Of a stretch of 64,000 nt of DNA, positions 53,232-64,000 are shown piece after piece. The notes under the pieces are model-generated. The model saw only the letters and a list, made by a program, of their open reading frames with translations, was not told the origin of the DNA and did no database searches. Source of the stretch: Parapristionchus giblindavisi (taxonomy: Eukaryota > Nematoda > Chromadorea > Rhabditida > Diplogasteridae); assembly GCA_943737045.1 (NCBI GenBank), contig CALSFV010000273.1, positions 124,001 to 188,000 of the forward strand, written 5' to 3'. The number at the start of each line of letters is the position of its first letter. Position 1 is the first letter of the stretch. Both the position numbers and the translations under genes were made by a program.

Positions 53232-53355
53232 ACCTTTAAAGGGATAGTGACCTCACTCAACGGCCTCTTCATTTCGCACACTATTTCTCAGTTCTCTAAC
53301 AACGAGAGAGCTTAGAACGCTGAAGAGACCGGTTTCAAAGATTTCAGTCCCTTTA
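53232..53355. repeat. MITE family B, copy 7
   Basis: Ends TTTAAAGGGATAGTGACCTC and ATTTCAGTCCCTTTAAT. About 185 bases upstream of the srd copy B start, so probably within its promoter. Confidence 0.8.
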
Positions 53356-53539
53356 ATAAGGAATAATATAGTACCTTGTAGTTGATCAGTGGCTCAAGGA
53401 AATCGTATTAAATATGAGCGCTGTTTATCTCATACTTTGATACCAAGAGTAATTCGAGCATATTATGTTATGTATTCGTGTGACCATTTATAAAGAAGTT
53501 ATTTGGGCTTTGCGGAAAATTTCGAGTGACTATTCAGAC

Positions 53540-54972
53540 ATGGCTACGTATTGGATGGTATCACTTGTTCACTATTCTATATCATCTATTGGAGTTGTTT
53601 CAAATACGGTCCTTCTCTCGTTGATAGTCTTTAAAACTCCTAAAATTATGAGGTGACATATTTTTAAAATTAATTTTACTATTGATCGATTTTAGATCGT
53701 ACGCGGTCCTTCTGACTTCGTTAACTCTACTACAACTCGTAACTTGTTTGCTGTCTTGTCTGCTATTCGTCAGGTTCAATAATTTTTTTCTTCTTTTTTT
53801 CAGTCCGAATAATTTATGCTCGCTTTATTCCATATTCAAAAGATACTTTGCAAAAGAAAAGTATAGAAAGTCTCCTTTTTTCGCAGTTTTTCGTTTCGTC
53901 CCTATTCTTTCCAGGACTTTTGAAAAGTAGATTAATCGAAAATCTTTCAGAGTGATTCCTCACGGTACTTCAGCGTTCTTGGTCATATCAGGTCCTCTGT
54001 CATACACATCCTCCACTCAATTATGTTTCAAATTGTATGCCATAATGCTTCATGGACACGCGCATTTCTCGATAATGCTGGGCGTGTGCTTCGCTTTTCG
54101 GTCAGTTTTTTAGTCGATTTCATGGAATTCCTAGATTTTGAAAATTTTCAAATTTTTTTTTTAAATTTCCTTGATAAGTTGACGACAGATCAGAGAATAC
54201 TGCAATTAACTTGTCGATCGAATATTTTATGTACAAATCAATATGAATATTTTGGAGCTACTACATCCTCCGGAATTCTACACCGAGATCACGTAAAGCT
54301 GTTCTAGTAGTTCTAATAATTTACACTCCAACAGTTGTCTTTTTCGTAAGTTCGATCCCAATATTTTGTGCTCTTTTGAAACAATTTATGAAATTCGAAA
54401 CTTGAAGGTTTGCGTAGACTATCTTTTAATTTTTGCAGATATTCGTAATATTGGCCTCCAAGAAGTTAAATTAGTCGAATCAAAGCGATTGTTAAAATGT
54501 TTCTGCTGATTATGCCTCTTTCAGTGCGTATTTTCAACAACGCCTCTGGCAGATTCTGAATTCATCAATAATTCGCTGCTTCAAATCGATACCGAAGATA
54601 TGGTTATCGGTAAGATCATACTGAGACATTTTCACATTTATAATTAGATGGTACCTGTTAGAACCATTTTCAATAATGATAAATCAATTCGCATAATCAA
54701 TGCATCAATCCGCGTAAATATAATATTTCAGGATTCGAATCAGTTTTTACTGCCACATTATTAGTTGGAATCATATGGGTTTGCTGTCCGTGCATCCCTT
54801 CATATGCTGTGATAATCATAATTGGAAGACGCATGTTTAAAACCATAGCCGGAAACACCGTGCATATGAGTGAAAAGACTAAATTGGCACACCGGGAAAT
54901 CGCTACGGTACATTTTTCAATAGTTTTAATTTTTTTCCAAATAAGAAAGGTTCAACTTGATTGGCTAATTGC

Positions 54973-55013
<41 letters not shown>

Positions 55014-55768
55014 CTTCCATTATTGTATTATCAATGATATTCTTTTAACTCGGTCATGAAATTGAAAGATGCGCTAAATATTTTATTATTATTATTATTA
55101 CTATTATTATTATTATTATTATTTTTAGGGTTTGATGTACCAGGCGTTTCTTCCGGGGCTGTACACATTCTCGGTCGCAACTTATGTCATTGGACAGTTA
55201 GATGTTGTCAACTCTGTTATTCTCGAGTTCGGCACTCATATGGTACGCATGTTTACACCATTTCTTTACTCATTTCATTATTGACAGTACACTTTTCCTT
55301 ATTTCGTTTTATTTTATTTTATTGTAATTTTACAAGCAATTTCGCCATTCGTGAAGTCAAATTATATCTCTTTTTTTATTATGGTATATAGCGATAAAGT
55401 AGAGTAAAGTGTGCTAAATGAATAGCAATTGGGCAGCTTGGAAATAATAACTTTGAATAAATATTTTTTGATATGTTAAGTGGCACTGTTATATTTCAGA
55501 CGGGAGAAGTCGCCTTGACGATTAGTCCTTTTATCATGATTTTCTCAGTGAGGCCCTATCGAATGTAAATATTTTAAACTTTAAAAAAATCGAATATCGT
55601 ATTTCCATTGTATGCTATACCATCAGAGAGACTCATTCGCTGACAAACAGAGCTAGAGAGTGTCAGCATGAAATCATTTGCAGGTTCTTCAGCAGAGTTC
55701 GTCATCAAGATCGAAGGCGAATGATTTCTATCGCTTCATCTACCAAACCTTCTCTAGATCCAAGATGA
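53540..55768 (+). CDS. srd-class chemoreceptor, copy B, 9 exons, about 317 aa
   Basis: Exons: 53540-53652, 53696-53773, 53951-54100, 54258-54345, 54525-54609, 54732-54907, 55129-55242, 55500-55564, 55684-55768. Exon boundaries and phases match copy A one for one. Most of the protein is near-identical, including VIPHGTSAFLVISGPLSYTS, CCPCIPSYAVIIIIG and FGTHM-TGEVALTISPFIMIF. Differences cluster in exon 4 and in the C-terminal tail. The codon aligned with copy A's ATG is ATT here, so translation must begin at the next ATG (53540) or at an in-frame ATG 75 bases upstream (53465), which would extend the N terminus by 25 residues. Introns are much shorter than in copy A, though intron 6 holds (TA)n and (ATT)n runs. 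No disabling change was seen. Confidence 0.94.
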
Positions 55769-58700
55769 AATAATAACTGAAATAATAGGATTATGAATTT
55801 TAGAGTATTTAATAAATATTTCATTATCGGTTATTATCACTTTCACCAAGAACACGTTGTACAAAAGTCGCGAAAAGAAGATAAAACGGGCGATAGAGTT
55901 TTATAATCGCGGAGTTTTCTCTGTTTTTTCTTCTTCTGCGGTGTTTATCAATCTGTCATAAAAGTTGCGCAGAAAGTTCGAAAGAAAGTTCGCAACTTTC
56001 TGCGGAACTTTCGTTGAAAAGTTTCTAAAAAAGCACTCGAAATACATGCTCTCTAGTGCTCTCACGCAATCTTCGAACGAAAGTTGCGACGAAAATATGC
56101 GACGAAAGTTGCGAAGATTGTTGCGAGGTCGGTTACAGCAGGTGAGAGAGTGCGCATATGAAGAGGAGCAGAAAAAGTGACCGGTGAACAATATGGCTCT
56201 GATGATGGATGGTGCCATGGAGATATTTAATCTTTGATCTTTTATCTTTGATGGAGACTTTCCATTATGACCCAACCCAACAATATCCCCTACATTTGAT
56301 ATTCCTTGTAACAATTCCATATTAGTGACCAATCATGACACATAGATCTGTGGCCGTATGCATGAACAACGGAAAACGGTTTTCCGCTGTTCATGCGTAC
56401 AGCGACTGGCTTTTATGCTTTTAGAAGGGGCCACTTGTTCTTCGATCTCAGGCTCTTGGCTAGACGAATTCTCCTGAAAAAAAATGGATATTGGGATGTT
56501 TTGATCGTTAATGTTCGATCTCTTACTCCAAAACAGACAACAGAATGTTCATCTTCATCCAGGATCTAAAAGTAAAATGTATAAATCAATCAATAATCGA
56601 TCAATTATTGTTTACCTTGGAAATATATCTCGAATGAATCGAACCACATTCGCTGACGATTTCGATTCAGAGTTTGGCTTCTCTTTGATCTTTGATCTTT
56701 GCCTTTTGGTTATCCGTAAATTCTCACGTTACGACTCACTATATTTTCTCTGTTGATTATTCTCGTAACAATTGCTTGGAAAACGGTTTCAATCACTTCA
56801 AATAAATTTCAGATTGAGTTACTTTAGCTACAAAAACTTGTATTTACTTGTCTACTTTACATGAAACCGTAAAGCTACCGACGCTTTCCTGGTGATGTGG
56901 TACAGATGTTACAGTGCAGTTCGTCAAAGGCCACCAAGGAAACCATACGTGGGCACCACTGTCGCTAGCGGCAATACACCCCCGATTTTTGGCACCCAAT
57001 TTTCCAAAAAAAATCACTCAAATGACGTATAAATGCTAAATTTTTTGCTTCCGACCCCGATTTTTGCGTCCGATCCCCCGATTTTCATTTCCAACGGCAA
57101 CGCCCGCCCACGTATGAAGGAAACCATCACCCGACCTAAGGTGTCGTATTTGCACCATTATTCAAGACTCGTTTGTATATGCTCATAAACATGTCGTGGA
57201 TTTAATATCTCTGGCCGCATCAGAATCTGCAGAATGTTTTAAAAAAATCCGGGATGAGGCGCGATTTGGTCTATCTTTTATACCATCTCTTGTTAAAGAA
57301 TAGACTTCACTGTCGTTTGGTAGAATATACGGTAGAATTATTGATCGGTGAGAGATCCTTCGTCCCCTCTAAAATCAATTCTGAAAGTGACAAATGAAAT
57401 GGTGAAATCGTTGAAATCGTTGAACTATTCTACAGGACCGAAATCACCGTCGTCGATGACCCTGTCAGGGGCCACGTCCAACGTTTGCTAACCGTTTACC
57501 GAAAAACGTAACGTCACAACCCGGTTAGGCGTTTGCCGTAAATCCTCCGCCTACTCTTGAGACGTCATCTTTGTCGGCAAACGGCTTATATCTCTTTTAC
57601 GGATGCCTCAGCAGAAGTGGCTGCCGTCTAAGGGGATTCCTATCGTTACAGCAAAGGTACGGCAGTTGCCCCTCAATCCAGGCTTCATTTTTATGTAACA
57701 TGGTCATAAATATGCTCGTCGATCAAAAGCTCTGGGAGCATTGATATGCTTTCGGAATGTTTATCAACACACGATTTTGCTTCTCCTAGGAAACAATTTT
57801 GGCCAATCCACTCTTGATAAGTTAGACTGAACCTATAACAACTTTAATTGTTACTGGAATATAAAATATATGGAATATGAAACCTTTGTAGAAGGGGACT
57901 CTTTGTGCATTTGCAAAATGGTGAGAAAGGTGAAATCGTTCAATAAGCGACCAATCTTCAGGGTGATTGTCGCTGTCGTCATAAGAACGACGTCTTCGCA
58001 GATGATCAACTCTATAATATATTATAACTATATAACTATAGTTTTCAAGGAGGATCGTGATGCATAACCACAATCAAGCTGCGTCTTCAATCGTATCTCT
58101 GCATCGGTACGATCTCGTTTTACGAAATAATAAAGAATTGGGGGTTGTTGATGTTTGAAAAGGGTGTCCAAGCCCGCGAAATTAAATGGGCGGAGTCTGC
58201 ATCACAATATAAATCAGTACATAAGAACGGGTGCGAGCGAGTTTATATAAATCACTTGACACATGAAATAATAGGGACACAGGATCTAATGGATAAGAGC
58301 TCGGACAGTTAAACGGACCGGTTGGTCGGCAGGAAAGTTCAAACCTCCGAGAAGGAACATCAAAAGAAATCATCTCCCATAGCGGACAACCATTTTTTCT
58401 CTCGATTTATCCTCGCTTTCCCTGCGCCAACATCTAGTGAGTGACAAAGGCCCCATAGAAAGACCTTGAATCGTGAACAAACTTTTTTTTACAAACATAC
58501 TTCAATTTCACATCATAGGGGTACATCGACCGCGAATAAATGGTACTCTCATTTATCGCCAAGTTACATTCCGTGAGGAAATCGCGTATACGAATGTGTG
58601 CTTCCTATCGTTTTCAGTCGGCGCATGAAGAAATGGGAATACAAAAATTTTGTATTTATTTCTTATATGGAATTTACATTTATTCTTCCTACATCGCTTA

Positions 58701-59285
58701 GGGTTATTGATCCTCAAACATTTGAACTGTGATATTTCAAAGACGATGTGAAACTGTACGCACATAGCGATTGAAAGATCAATGTAAATTGGGAGGGACA
58801 CGTGATAGCGTAGCATGGTTAAACATTTTCCATCTTCACAATTGTCATTGTAGTTGAATTTTAGTGAAAATATGGATTTTTACCCACTTAATCAGCATCA
58901 GTTCTGTGCTCGTCCCAACTCGAATCTGGACTCGCTCAAGAAATATCCGTGAATGGGAAAGACCTACAATACCATTCTGCCACCATCGTTCGCACCAAAA
59001 CCGTTTGAAACAAGTAATTGACGCGAAAGGAGGCAGAATTGAGAAGTTAACACAGATCGTTGTTGATACAATATTATGCGTTGCACCGATTTGCTCAATA
59101 CATGTGATCAGGGGAGATCAAAGATTGTGTTTCCATAATTCTGCCGCACCCTGTAATAAATACATCGGGAAATGAAGATTTGGACTAGTCTAGACATTTT
59201 TCGATCAGATCATTTACCCTTCTTCCATTTATGGTGATCGGTGAGTTCCCTGTTAACTCTTTGATATTTTATTATCTTTCTTTAG
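55769..59285. other. Region with minus-strand exon-like fragments and MITEs
   Basis: An inverted repeat rich in AAAGTTGCG lies at 55960-56125. Several minus-strand blocks look like exons. One, at 57479-57434, contains DVAPDRVIDDGDFGP. One, at 57235-57168, reads ILMRPEILNPRHVYEHIQTS. One, ending at 56876, reads AFDELHCNICTTSPGKRR-stop and is interrupted by a MITE. Two more are at 56558-56520 (ILDEDEHSVVCFG) and below 56473 (ENSSSQEPEIEEQVAPSKSI). I could not join them into one model with consistent phase. On the plus strand, 58872-59025 reads MDFYPLNQHQFCARPNSN and ILPPSFAPKPFETSN in one frame, split by a TGA. These may be gene remnants. Confidence 0.3.
56945..57116. mobile_element. Small MITE with 8-9 bp target duplication
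   Basis: Ends ATACGTGGGC and GCCCACGTAT bound a 172-bp element. AAGGAAACC is repeated on both sides (56936-56944 and 57117-57125). An 8-9 bp duplication fits hAT or Mutator-type transposases. A relative with the same CATACGTGGGCA end and GCCGCTAGCGGCAA lies at about 26065-26245. Confidence 0.72.
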
Positions 59286-62200
59286 ATGGACAACTTATCT
59301 GATTGTGAAACAGCAGATACCATATCAGTGATCTGTGATGATAATGACTTCTCCGAGGTTCTGCAGTACACTAACTGTCTCGTTGATCACACCAATATTA
59401 AGATAGATATAAACAATACAGTTCGCATCTTGTAAGTAATCGTTTGAACTCATTCATTTATGTCAAACTTCTTTATTACACTTTCGATTTGCAAACGTAT
59501 CATTACAAAGGCAATATGCGTCAATATGTATGGCTATGGCTAATATGGCTATGTCAATCGTTGCAGAAATAAGTCAAGGGTCTCCTTGTTTAATGTGCAA
59601 CATTAAATAGACTTTTCATTATACAGTACAGCCCGATCTCCTTTTGTACACGAGCAACACTGCGGCGCTCAGAGGCGCTCATTTGCGCTCATCATTTATT
59701 TCTGCGGGTACTGAATACTTTTCGATTCTCAAAGTCTTAATCATGAGTTTCCGTTATGAAAAGTTGTTTTAATGACTAAAAAAACTGAAACAAAATTTCT
59801 ATTAATGAGAAAAAGCAATTAAAAGACAAATCACACTGGTCCGAAAACGATGGGTAATTATTTACTGGAAAGGTATACTGTAATATCACGAATCGATCGC
59901 ACGATCGCCGTAAGACATTTGTCGAAATTTACAGTACCCATCATTTTCGGACTAGTGTGATTTGCCTTTTAATTGTTTTTTCTCATTAATAGAAATTTTG
60001 TTTCAGTTTTTTTAGTCATTAAAACAATTTTTCATAACGGAAACTCATGATTAAGACTTTGAGAATAAAAAAGTATTCAGTACCCGCAGAAATAAATGAT
60101 GAGCGCAAATGAGCGCCTCTGCGCGCCGCAGTGTTACTCGTGTACAAAAGGAGATCGGGCTCAGGGCTGGGATTTTGTGTTTTGTGTTTTGTGTTTTTTT
60201 GTGTTTTTCATGGTCTTGGACACAAAAAATTTTGTGTAAAAATTTTGTGTAAATGAGACACAAAATAACACAAAAAAATTGGTGTCAATTTTCTGATTTT
60301 ACATGATTTTCAGGGAGAAAATCGATGATATTAGTCGATTTGTATAGTAAAATTTTATCTGCAAAATTGTAAATTTTGCGAAAATCGGATAATTTTGGTA
60401 TAGAATTTCCTTTTATCAGTAATTTGAAGCTTGATATCTCCGTTTTCGTTCAGCCGAAAACCAGACTCATAGGTTTCTTGGTCGCTGTTCTTTTTTGAAC
60501 TAATATTACATGCTGTTTTGTTCGCGTTCAAGTTCTATATTGAAAAATATCTTTTTTATTAGCTATAAACTTGCTCAAATCTAGAGAAAAATATTTTTGT
60601 GTTTTTTTGTGTTTTGTGTACACAAAAAAATATTTTTGTGTTTTTTGTGTACACAAAATTTTTGTGTCAAGAAAACGTTTTGTGTCCCAGCCCTGATCGG
60701 GCTGTACTGTATAAGTATTTTTTGACACTTTTAAAGGCATCCTGTGGTGCTCAACGAAGACGATCAGCAGATTCTTAATATCCCTGCCTCGGAAGAATTC
60801 TATCTGAGTAGATTATTTCATGTCAAGATGAAGATGAGAACAAACAAAGATGTATGGGCAATGATATGTATTTATATTTATGCTATATTTTTAAAAGCCC
60901 ATATTTAAACAATAATTTTACTCGCTGCTCTGACCACACTCTCTCGCAAAGAAAGAATCAAGAGAGCATCATCAGAGCGGAGAGTTTCAACTTTGTTCGG
61001 GATGTGCATGTAAAGGCACGCCCGAGCAAATTTTACTCTCTGCTCTGGCGACGCTCTCTCGTAGACAAAAGAATTTGAGAGAGCGATGAGCGGAAAGTCT
61101 AGCTTATTCTTTGTGTCTGACATAATACGCTCGCTAAATGTTTGAAGTGTTCGAAAAAACGATAATACAAAAAAGATTTTGATTTCACAATTTGTTCGAT
61201 TAATTCAGATTCCACTAGAGACAGAACTTTTCCTACAAAGTACAAGAGATGAGTATATTCGATTAAGTCCTTTCATAGACCAGGGAATAGTCGAATTCGT
61301 CATCGAAATATCGCCTTGTGGTAGTACAAGTTTTAAGAGTTTCTAATAATAAACCTCCTTTCAGAGAACAGGAATAAAGAGCATATTTGTACAAACCATG
61401 CGTATGAAACGGTTCGAGATGAAATTCAGCGTAGTTATGGATTTCGACCTGCGAAAAAGCTTGAGTGAGCTAATCAATAAACGAGCATTATGTACTTCAA
61501 AACCAGTCTAAGAGAGACTATCTGACTCAGTGAACATATTTTGCTTATGGCTTGGCACAAGGCCAAAAAGTGATGTGGACCGATCGGGCTCAAATCGTGC
61601 ACAGTTGTACCATGGGGTGGCATGAGCTCACAGTCGTAGTTTGGGTCCTATCTACACCCTCGCTAAATAACGTAAGTTCGTTAAAGTGTCATCAAAATAT
61701 CAAAGTGTACGGATTCGATCGATATGTGTATACGACAAAGGGCAATTGTAAGCAGGTATATCCCACCAAGTATCATCCCGATCCAAAACCGAGATAATAA
61801 TAATAATAATAATAATAATAACATTTATCATTTCTTACAGAGAGGTTACTTATGGTGCGGATAAATAGAGATATTTGAACGTGAAATCTAATATGAAGTA
61901 ATGTAGTATGCACTGCAATTACTTGATCACAGTGACATTTTTTGTACGAAAGAACAAGACATGGTTGGGTTGGGTTGACTTACAATACTATTTTCGAAAG
62001 AATTCCATGAAGGTACAATACGATTACTAATAAATGAGACCCAGAAAATATTTTAGAAAAACACATAAAAATAATCTGTTTATTTTTTATGCAATTGCAT
62101 CTCGGTGAGTGTCTTTTTTATTCCTTCAATTTGACGAGTATTCGTGTAGCTAATTTACGAAAATGAATTAAAACAAATTGGGAAAAAGTTGCCTTATTCC

Positions 62201-64000
62201 CGAAAAACCACTAGAAATTCACCTTTTTATCGCAAACTGAGCCTACCGTAATGCAAATCAGGAAATTCAAAATTCTGCAATCACTTTTCGTTTTCATTCG
62301 ATTTCGTTATTACATTGTTGTTTTCTTTTATCATTTGTTTGTTATCTGAATATTTAAGGAGTAAAATGACACTATTTTTCGAAAAAAATATGAAAAAAAT
62401 GAAGAATTTTGGATTTGCATTACAGTAGACATCTTTATCGTCTCAATTTGCGATAAAAAGGGGAATTTGTCGTGGTTTTTCGGGAATAAGGTAACTTTTC
62501 CCCAATTTGTTTTAATTCATTTTCGTACAGTAGCTACACTAATGAATACTCGTCAAATTGAAGGAATAGAAAAAAGACCCTCACCGAGAGGCAATTGCAG
62601 GAGAAATAAAACGAATTATTTTTATGTGTTTTTTTAAACATTTTTTTCTGGGTCTCACGGTATTGGATCGGGATGATAGTTGGTGGGATTTACCTGCTTA
62701 CTATTGCCCTTTGTCGTATACACATATCGAACCAATCCGTAAACTTTGAATTTTAATGCCACTTTATCGAACTTACGTGATTTGGCGAGGGCGCAGATAG
62801 GACGAACCCAAACTACGACTGTGAGCTCATGCCACCTCATACTACAACTGTGCACGATTTGGGTCCGATCTGTTCATATCACTTTTTGGCCAAGTGCCAA
62901 GAGTATATCACTTGAGCCAGATAGTCTCTCCAAAAAGTCTAGTATAAAAGGCCCTTTCCTTCGTGATTATTTTATTTTTCGCCGCCTTTTTTTCTAAGGT
63001 AGCGTTACTAAGCGATAGTATATGATCAATCTGAAAAACGAAAAAACATAAAATAATTCTAAATTCGTTTTTTTTTAAACTCTTGTTCAATGATTGCAGA
63101 TATAATGGATTCGATGAACCATATGCCATTCGTACTCGGCCGCTTCTACTCGATGATGCTAGATTATTTGTTCCCACAGAGGTTCCAAGATCAATTTAAT
63201 TTTTTCAATCCCTCTGGTTTTTCAAGACTCGAAGTGTGCTTACACTTTAACTTTAAGTAGACTTGTAAGCCTACTAAAAATTAAAAAAAAAGTGGTAGTT
63301 TATAATAAAATAGCCTGAAAATTGATCAATAGAGCAACATTGATTTGACTTTGTGTAAATCCAAAGGGATAGGAAGAGAGGGAGAGAGGCTAGGGAAGGG
63401 GTTCATCGATGCCCCATATGGATCAATCATTGCGCATAGGGTAGATCAAATCAAGTTTTTTATCCATTATATTTTATCCACTCGTTAAGATTAACGCATA
63501 GCATAGTGATAAGTGCTCTCTTCCTAGTCGCGATCGCATAGGTTCAATTCCTTGTCCAACCGCTAAATTTTGCTCATTATTTCTTATATCTGTGGTAGAG
63601 TTATTGCGTTGGGGAACAATTGGCGGGAATTCAAACACTGAAAAGTGACTGTCCCTTAAGTTTTGGAAAAAAACAGAGCACTCGTTATATAACGAAATTT
63701 TCTTCCTACGAACAAATCTTTCAGGTGCTCGCAATTCATGCTACTAGTTTCGAAAAGATATTTTTCGATACCGATGGAGTCCCCGAAGTGGAAGTATGTG
63801 GTATCTAGGGGTAATATAATAATTACCAATAATTCAGTACAAATTAATCGATGTAACTTCGGATAATATGATCAATTTCTTGGATATTATCACGAAAAGG
63901 AAAAGCATTGATGGTGAGTTTACACTACTCTAAAAATAAAAGCCCATCTCCACACATAATTCCCGTTCGTAATCAGTCAAACGCGGTACATTATTTTTCA
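59286..64000 (+). CDS. BTB-domain protein, 5' part (gene runs off the right edge)
   Basis: Exons: 59286-59431, 60737-60851, 61209-61320, 61365-61464, 63100-63181, 63725-63793, 63838-63913; phases agree (233 codons so far). The last three exons spell the start of a BTB/POZ fold: DDARLFVPTEVLAIHATSFE, then KIFFDTDGVPEVEYKLIDVT and NMINFLDIITKRKSID. This is the pattern of nematode BTB proteins (the 'LxxHSxYFxxLF' helix followed by the IxLxDV strand). The first 160 residues are acidic and have no domain I can name; they may be a diverged MATH-like or family-specific region. BTB proteins of this kind often serve as Cullin-3 adaptors. The start codon follows TTTAG directly, so it could be trans-spliced or preceded by a further exon. 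Introns 1, 2 and 4 are filled with transposons. Confidence 0.82.
59624..60709. mobile_element. Palindromic MITE with TA target site (Tc1/mariner-type ends), split by a second element
   Basis: Ends CAGTACAGCCCGATCTCCTT and AGATCGGGCT…(insert)…GTACTG are flanked by TA (59622-59623 and 60710-60711). The two arms pair over more than 200 bases: GACTTTGAGAATAAAAAAGT-type sequence at about 60055 mirrors 59720. Without the inserted element its length is about 545 bp. It lies in intron 1 of the BTB gene. Confidence 0.8.
60162..60695. mobile_element. hAT-like MITE nested in the TA element
   Basis: Terminal repeats CAGGGCTGGGA and TCCCAGCCCTG bound 534 bp rich in TTTTGTGT/ACACAAAA. ATCGGGCT is duplicated exactly at 60154-60161 and 60696-60703. 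CAGGG ends and an 8-bp duplication are diagnostic of hAT elements. No transposase is encoded. Confidence 0.85.
60905..61015. repeat. MITE family A, copy 19
   Basis: Directly followed by copy 20 in head-to-tail order, sharing the TGTAAAGGCACGCCCGAGC junction. Intron 2 of the BTB gene. Confidence 0.78.
61013..61105. repeat. MITE family A, copy 20
   Basis: Left end intact, right end truncated at AAGTCTAGCTTATTC. Confidence 0.72.
61503..62940. repeat. 1.4-kb inverted repeat, itself nested, in BTB intron 4
   Basis: The outer arms pair over about 300 bases: AGAGAGACTATCTGACTCAG at the left with the complement of GAGCCAGATAGTCTCTCC at the right. Each arm holds the same open frame in opposite directions, containing HELTVVVWV and RYVYTTKGN.KQV.PTKYHPD. 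Inside lies a second palindrome (about 62035-62660, arms starting GAGACCCAGAAAATATTTTA) with an ATTTTTATCGCAAA-type core. No transposase motif was recognised. Confidence 0.8.
63218..63306. repeat. MITE family D, truncated copy
   Basis: Recognised by TTTAACTTTAAGTAGACTTG and GTAAGCCTACT near 63250. One end only. Confidence 0.5.
63495..63560 (+). repeat. tRNA-like sequence, probably SINE-derived
   Basis: TAGCATAGTGATAAGTGC (A-box-like) is followed about 42 bases later by GGTTCAATTCC (a good B-box). The spacing suits a tRNA, but the acceptor and anticodon stems do not pair. It lies in BTB intron 5. Confidence 0.45.

Larger units (their letters stand above)
51920..53539. other. Intergenic region before srd copy B
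   Basis: The stretch includes a decayed family-D copy (52827-53010), a family-A fragment (53014-53090), a tRNA-like sequence on the minus strand (53098-53160) and a family-B MITE (53232-53355). At 52610-52660 is a repeat shared with 49030-49080. An open frame at 51950-52094 continues past the P450 pseudogene but has no recognised homology. Confidence 0.55.

Noticed and set aside
56876..57480. Single minus-strand gene covering all exon-like blocks
   Set aside because: Phases do not agree and a MITE interrupts one block; recorded only as fragments.
61466..61468. TGA as the stop of a short 158-aa gene
   Set aside because: A GTGAGC donor two bases earlier continues in phase to the BTB exons at 63100, which gives a better model.
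61552..62855. Mirror-image frames as two genes
   Set aside because: They are the arms of one inverted repeat inside a BTB intron, with no splice or start context.

Overview
The window is nuclear DNA from a nematode, most likely a rhabditid. Genes are split into many short exons with TTTTCAG-type acceptors and GTAAG-type donors. Two srd chemoreceptors and a double-bHLH REF-1-family regulator are lineage-typical, and short palindromic MITEs occur every few kilobases. The genus cannot be fixed from the sequence alone. Gene models were built by hand from splice sites, coding frame and phase. All phases agree in the eight main models (TEX264-like, Thr-rich secreted protein, REF-1-like, P450, two srd genes, BTB gene, and the LINE ORF as a single open frame).

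Layout. 1-9.8 kb is transposon-rich and gene-poor: a decayed mariner with matched terminal repeats (1142-2399, - strand), a 5'-truncated CR1/jockey-type LINE (6798-8578, - strand) and several MITEs, plus one doubtful exon at 771-1042. 9.8-24.3 kb is one minus-strand gene of 36 coding exons for a predicted secreted, Thr/Pro-rich protein of about 1086 aa with no cysteine after the signal peptide; I recognise no family. Directly upstream on the same strand (25.1-30.8 kb) is an 8-exon TEX264 homologue, an ER-phagy-receptor family member. Both genes have a likely spliced-leader acceptor within a few bases of the ATG, so an operon is possible. 32.4-34.1 kb (- strand) is a REF-1-like protein with two bHLH domains and a C-terminal WRPY motif.

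34.1-39.4 kb is nested palindromic repeats. 39.5-55.8 kb (+ strand) is a tandem duplication of a cytochrome P450 plus srd receptor unit: P450 (39479-44380), srd copy A (45175-50100), a decayed P450 3' half (51103-51919) and srd copy B (53540-55768). Both srd copies are intact; the second P450 has lost its haem-ligand cysteine. 55.8-59.3 kb holds minus-strand exon-like fragments broken by a MITE. From 59286 to the right edge runs a plus-strand BTB-domain gene whose introns carry several nested inverted-repeat transposons.

The P450 and chemoreceptors fit environmental and xenobiotic sensing, the REF-1 gene Notch-type transcriptional regulation, and TEX264 ER turnover. No shared pathway ties the whole window together. 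The main unexplained item is the 36-exon secreted protein gene.
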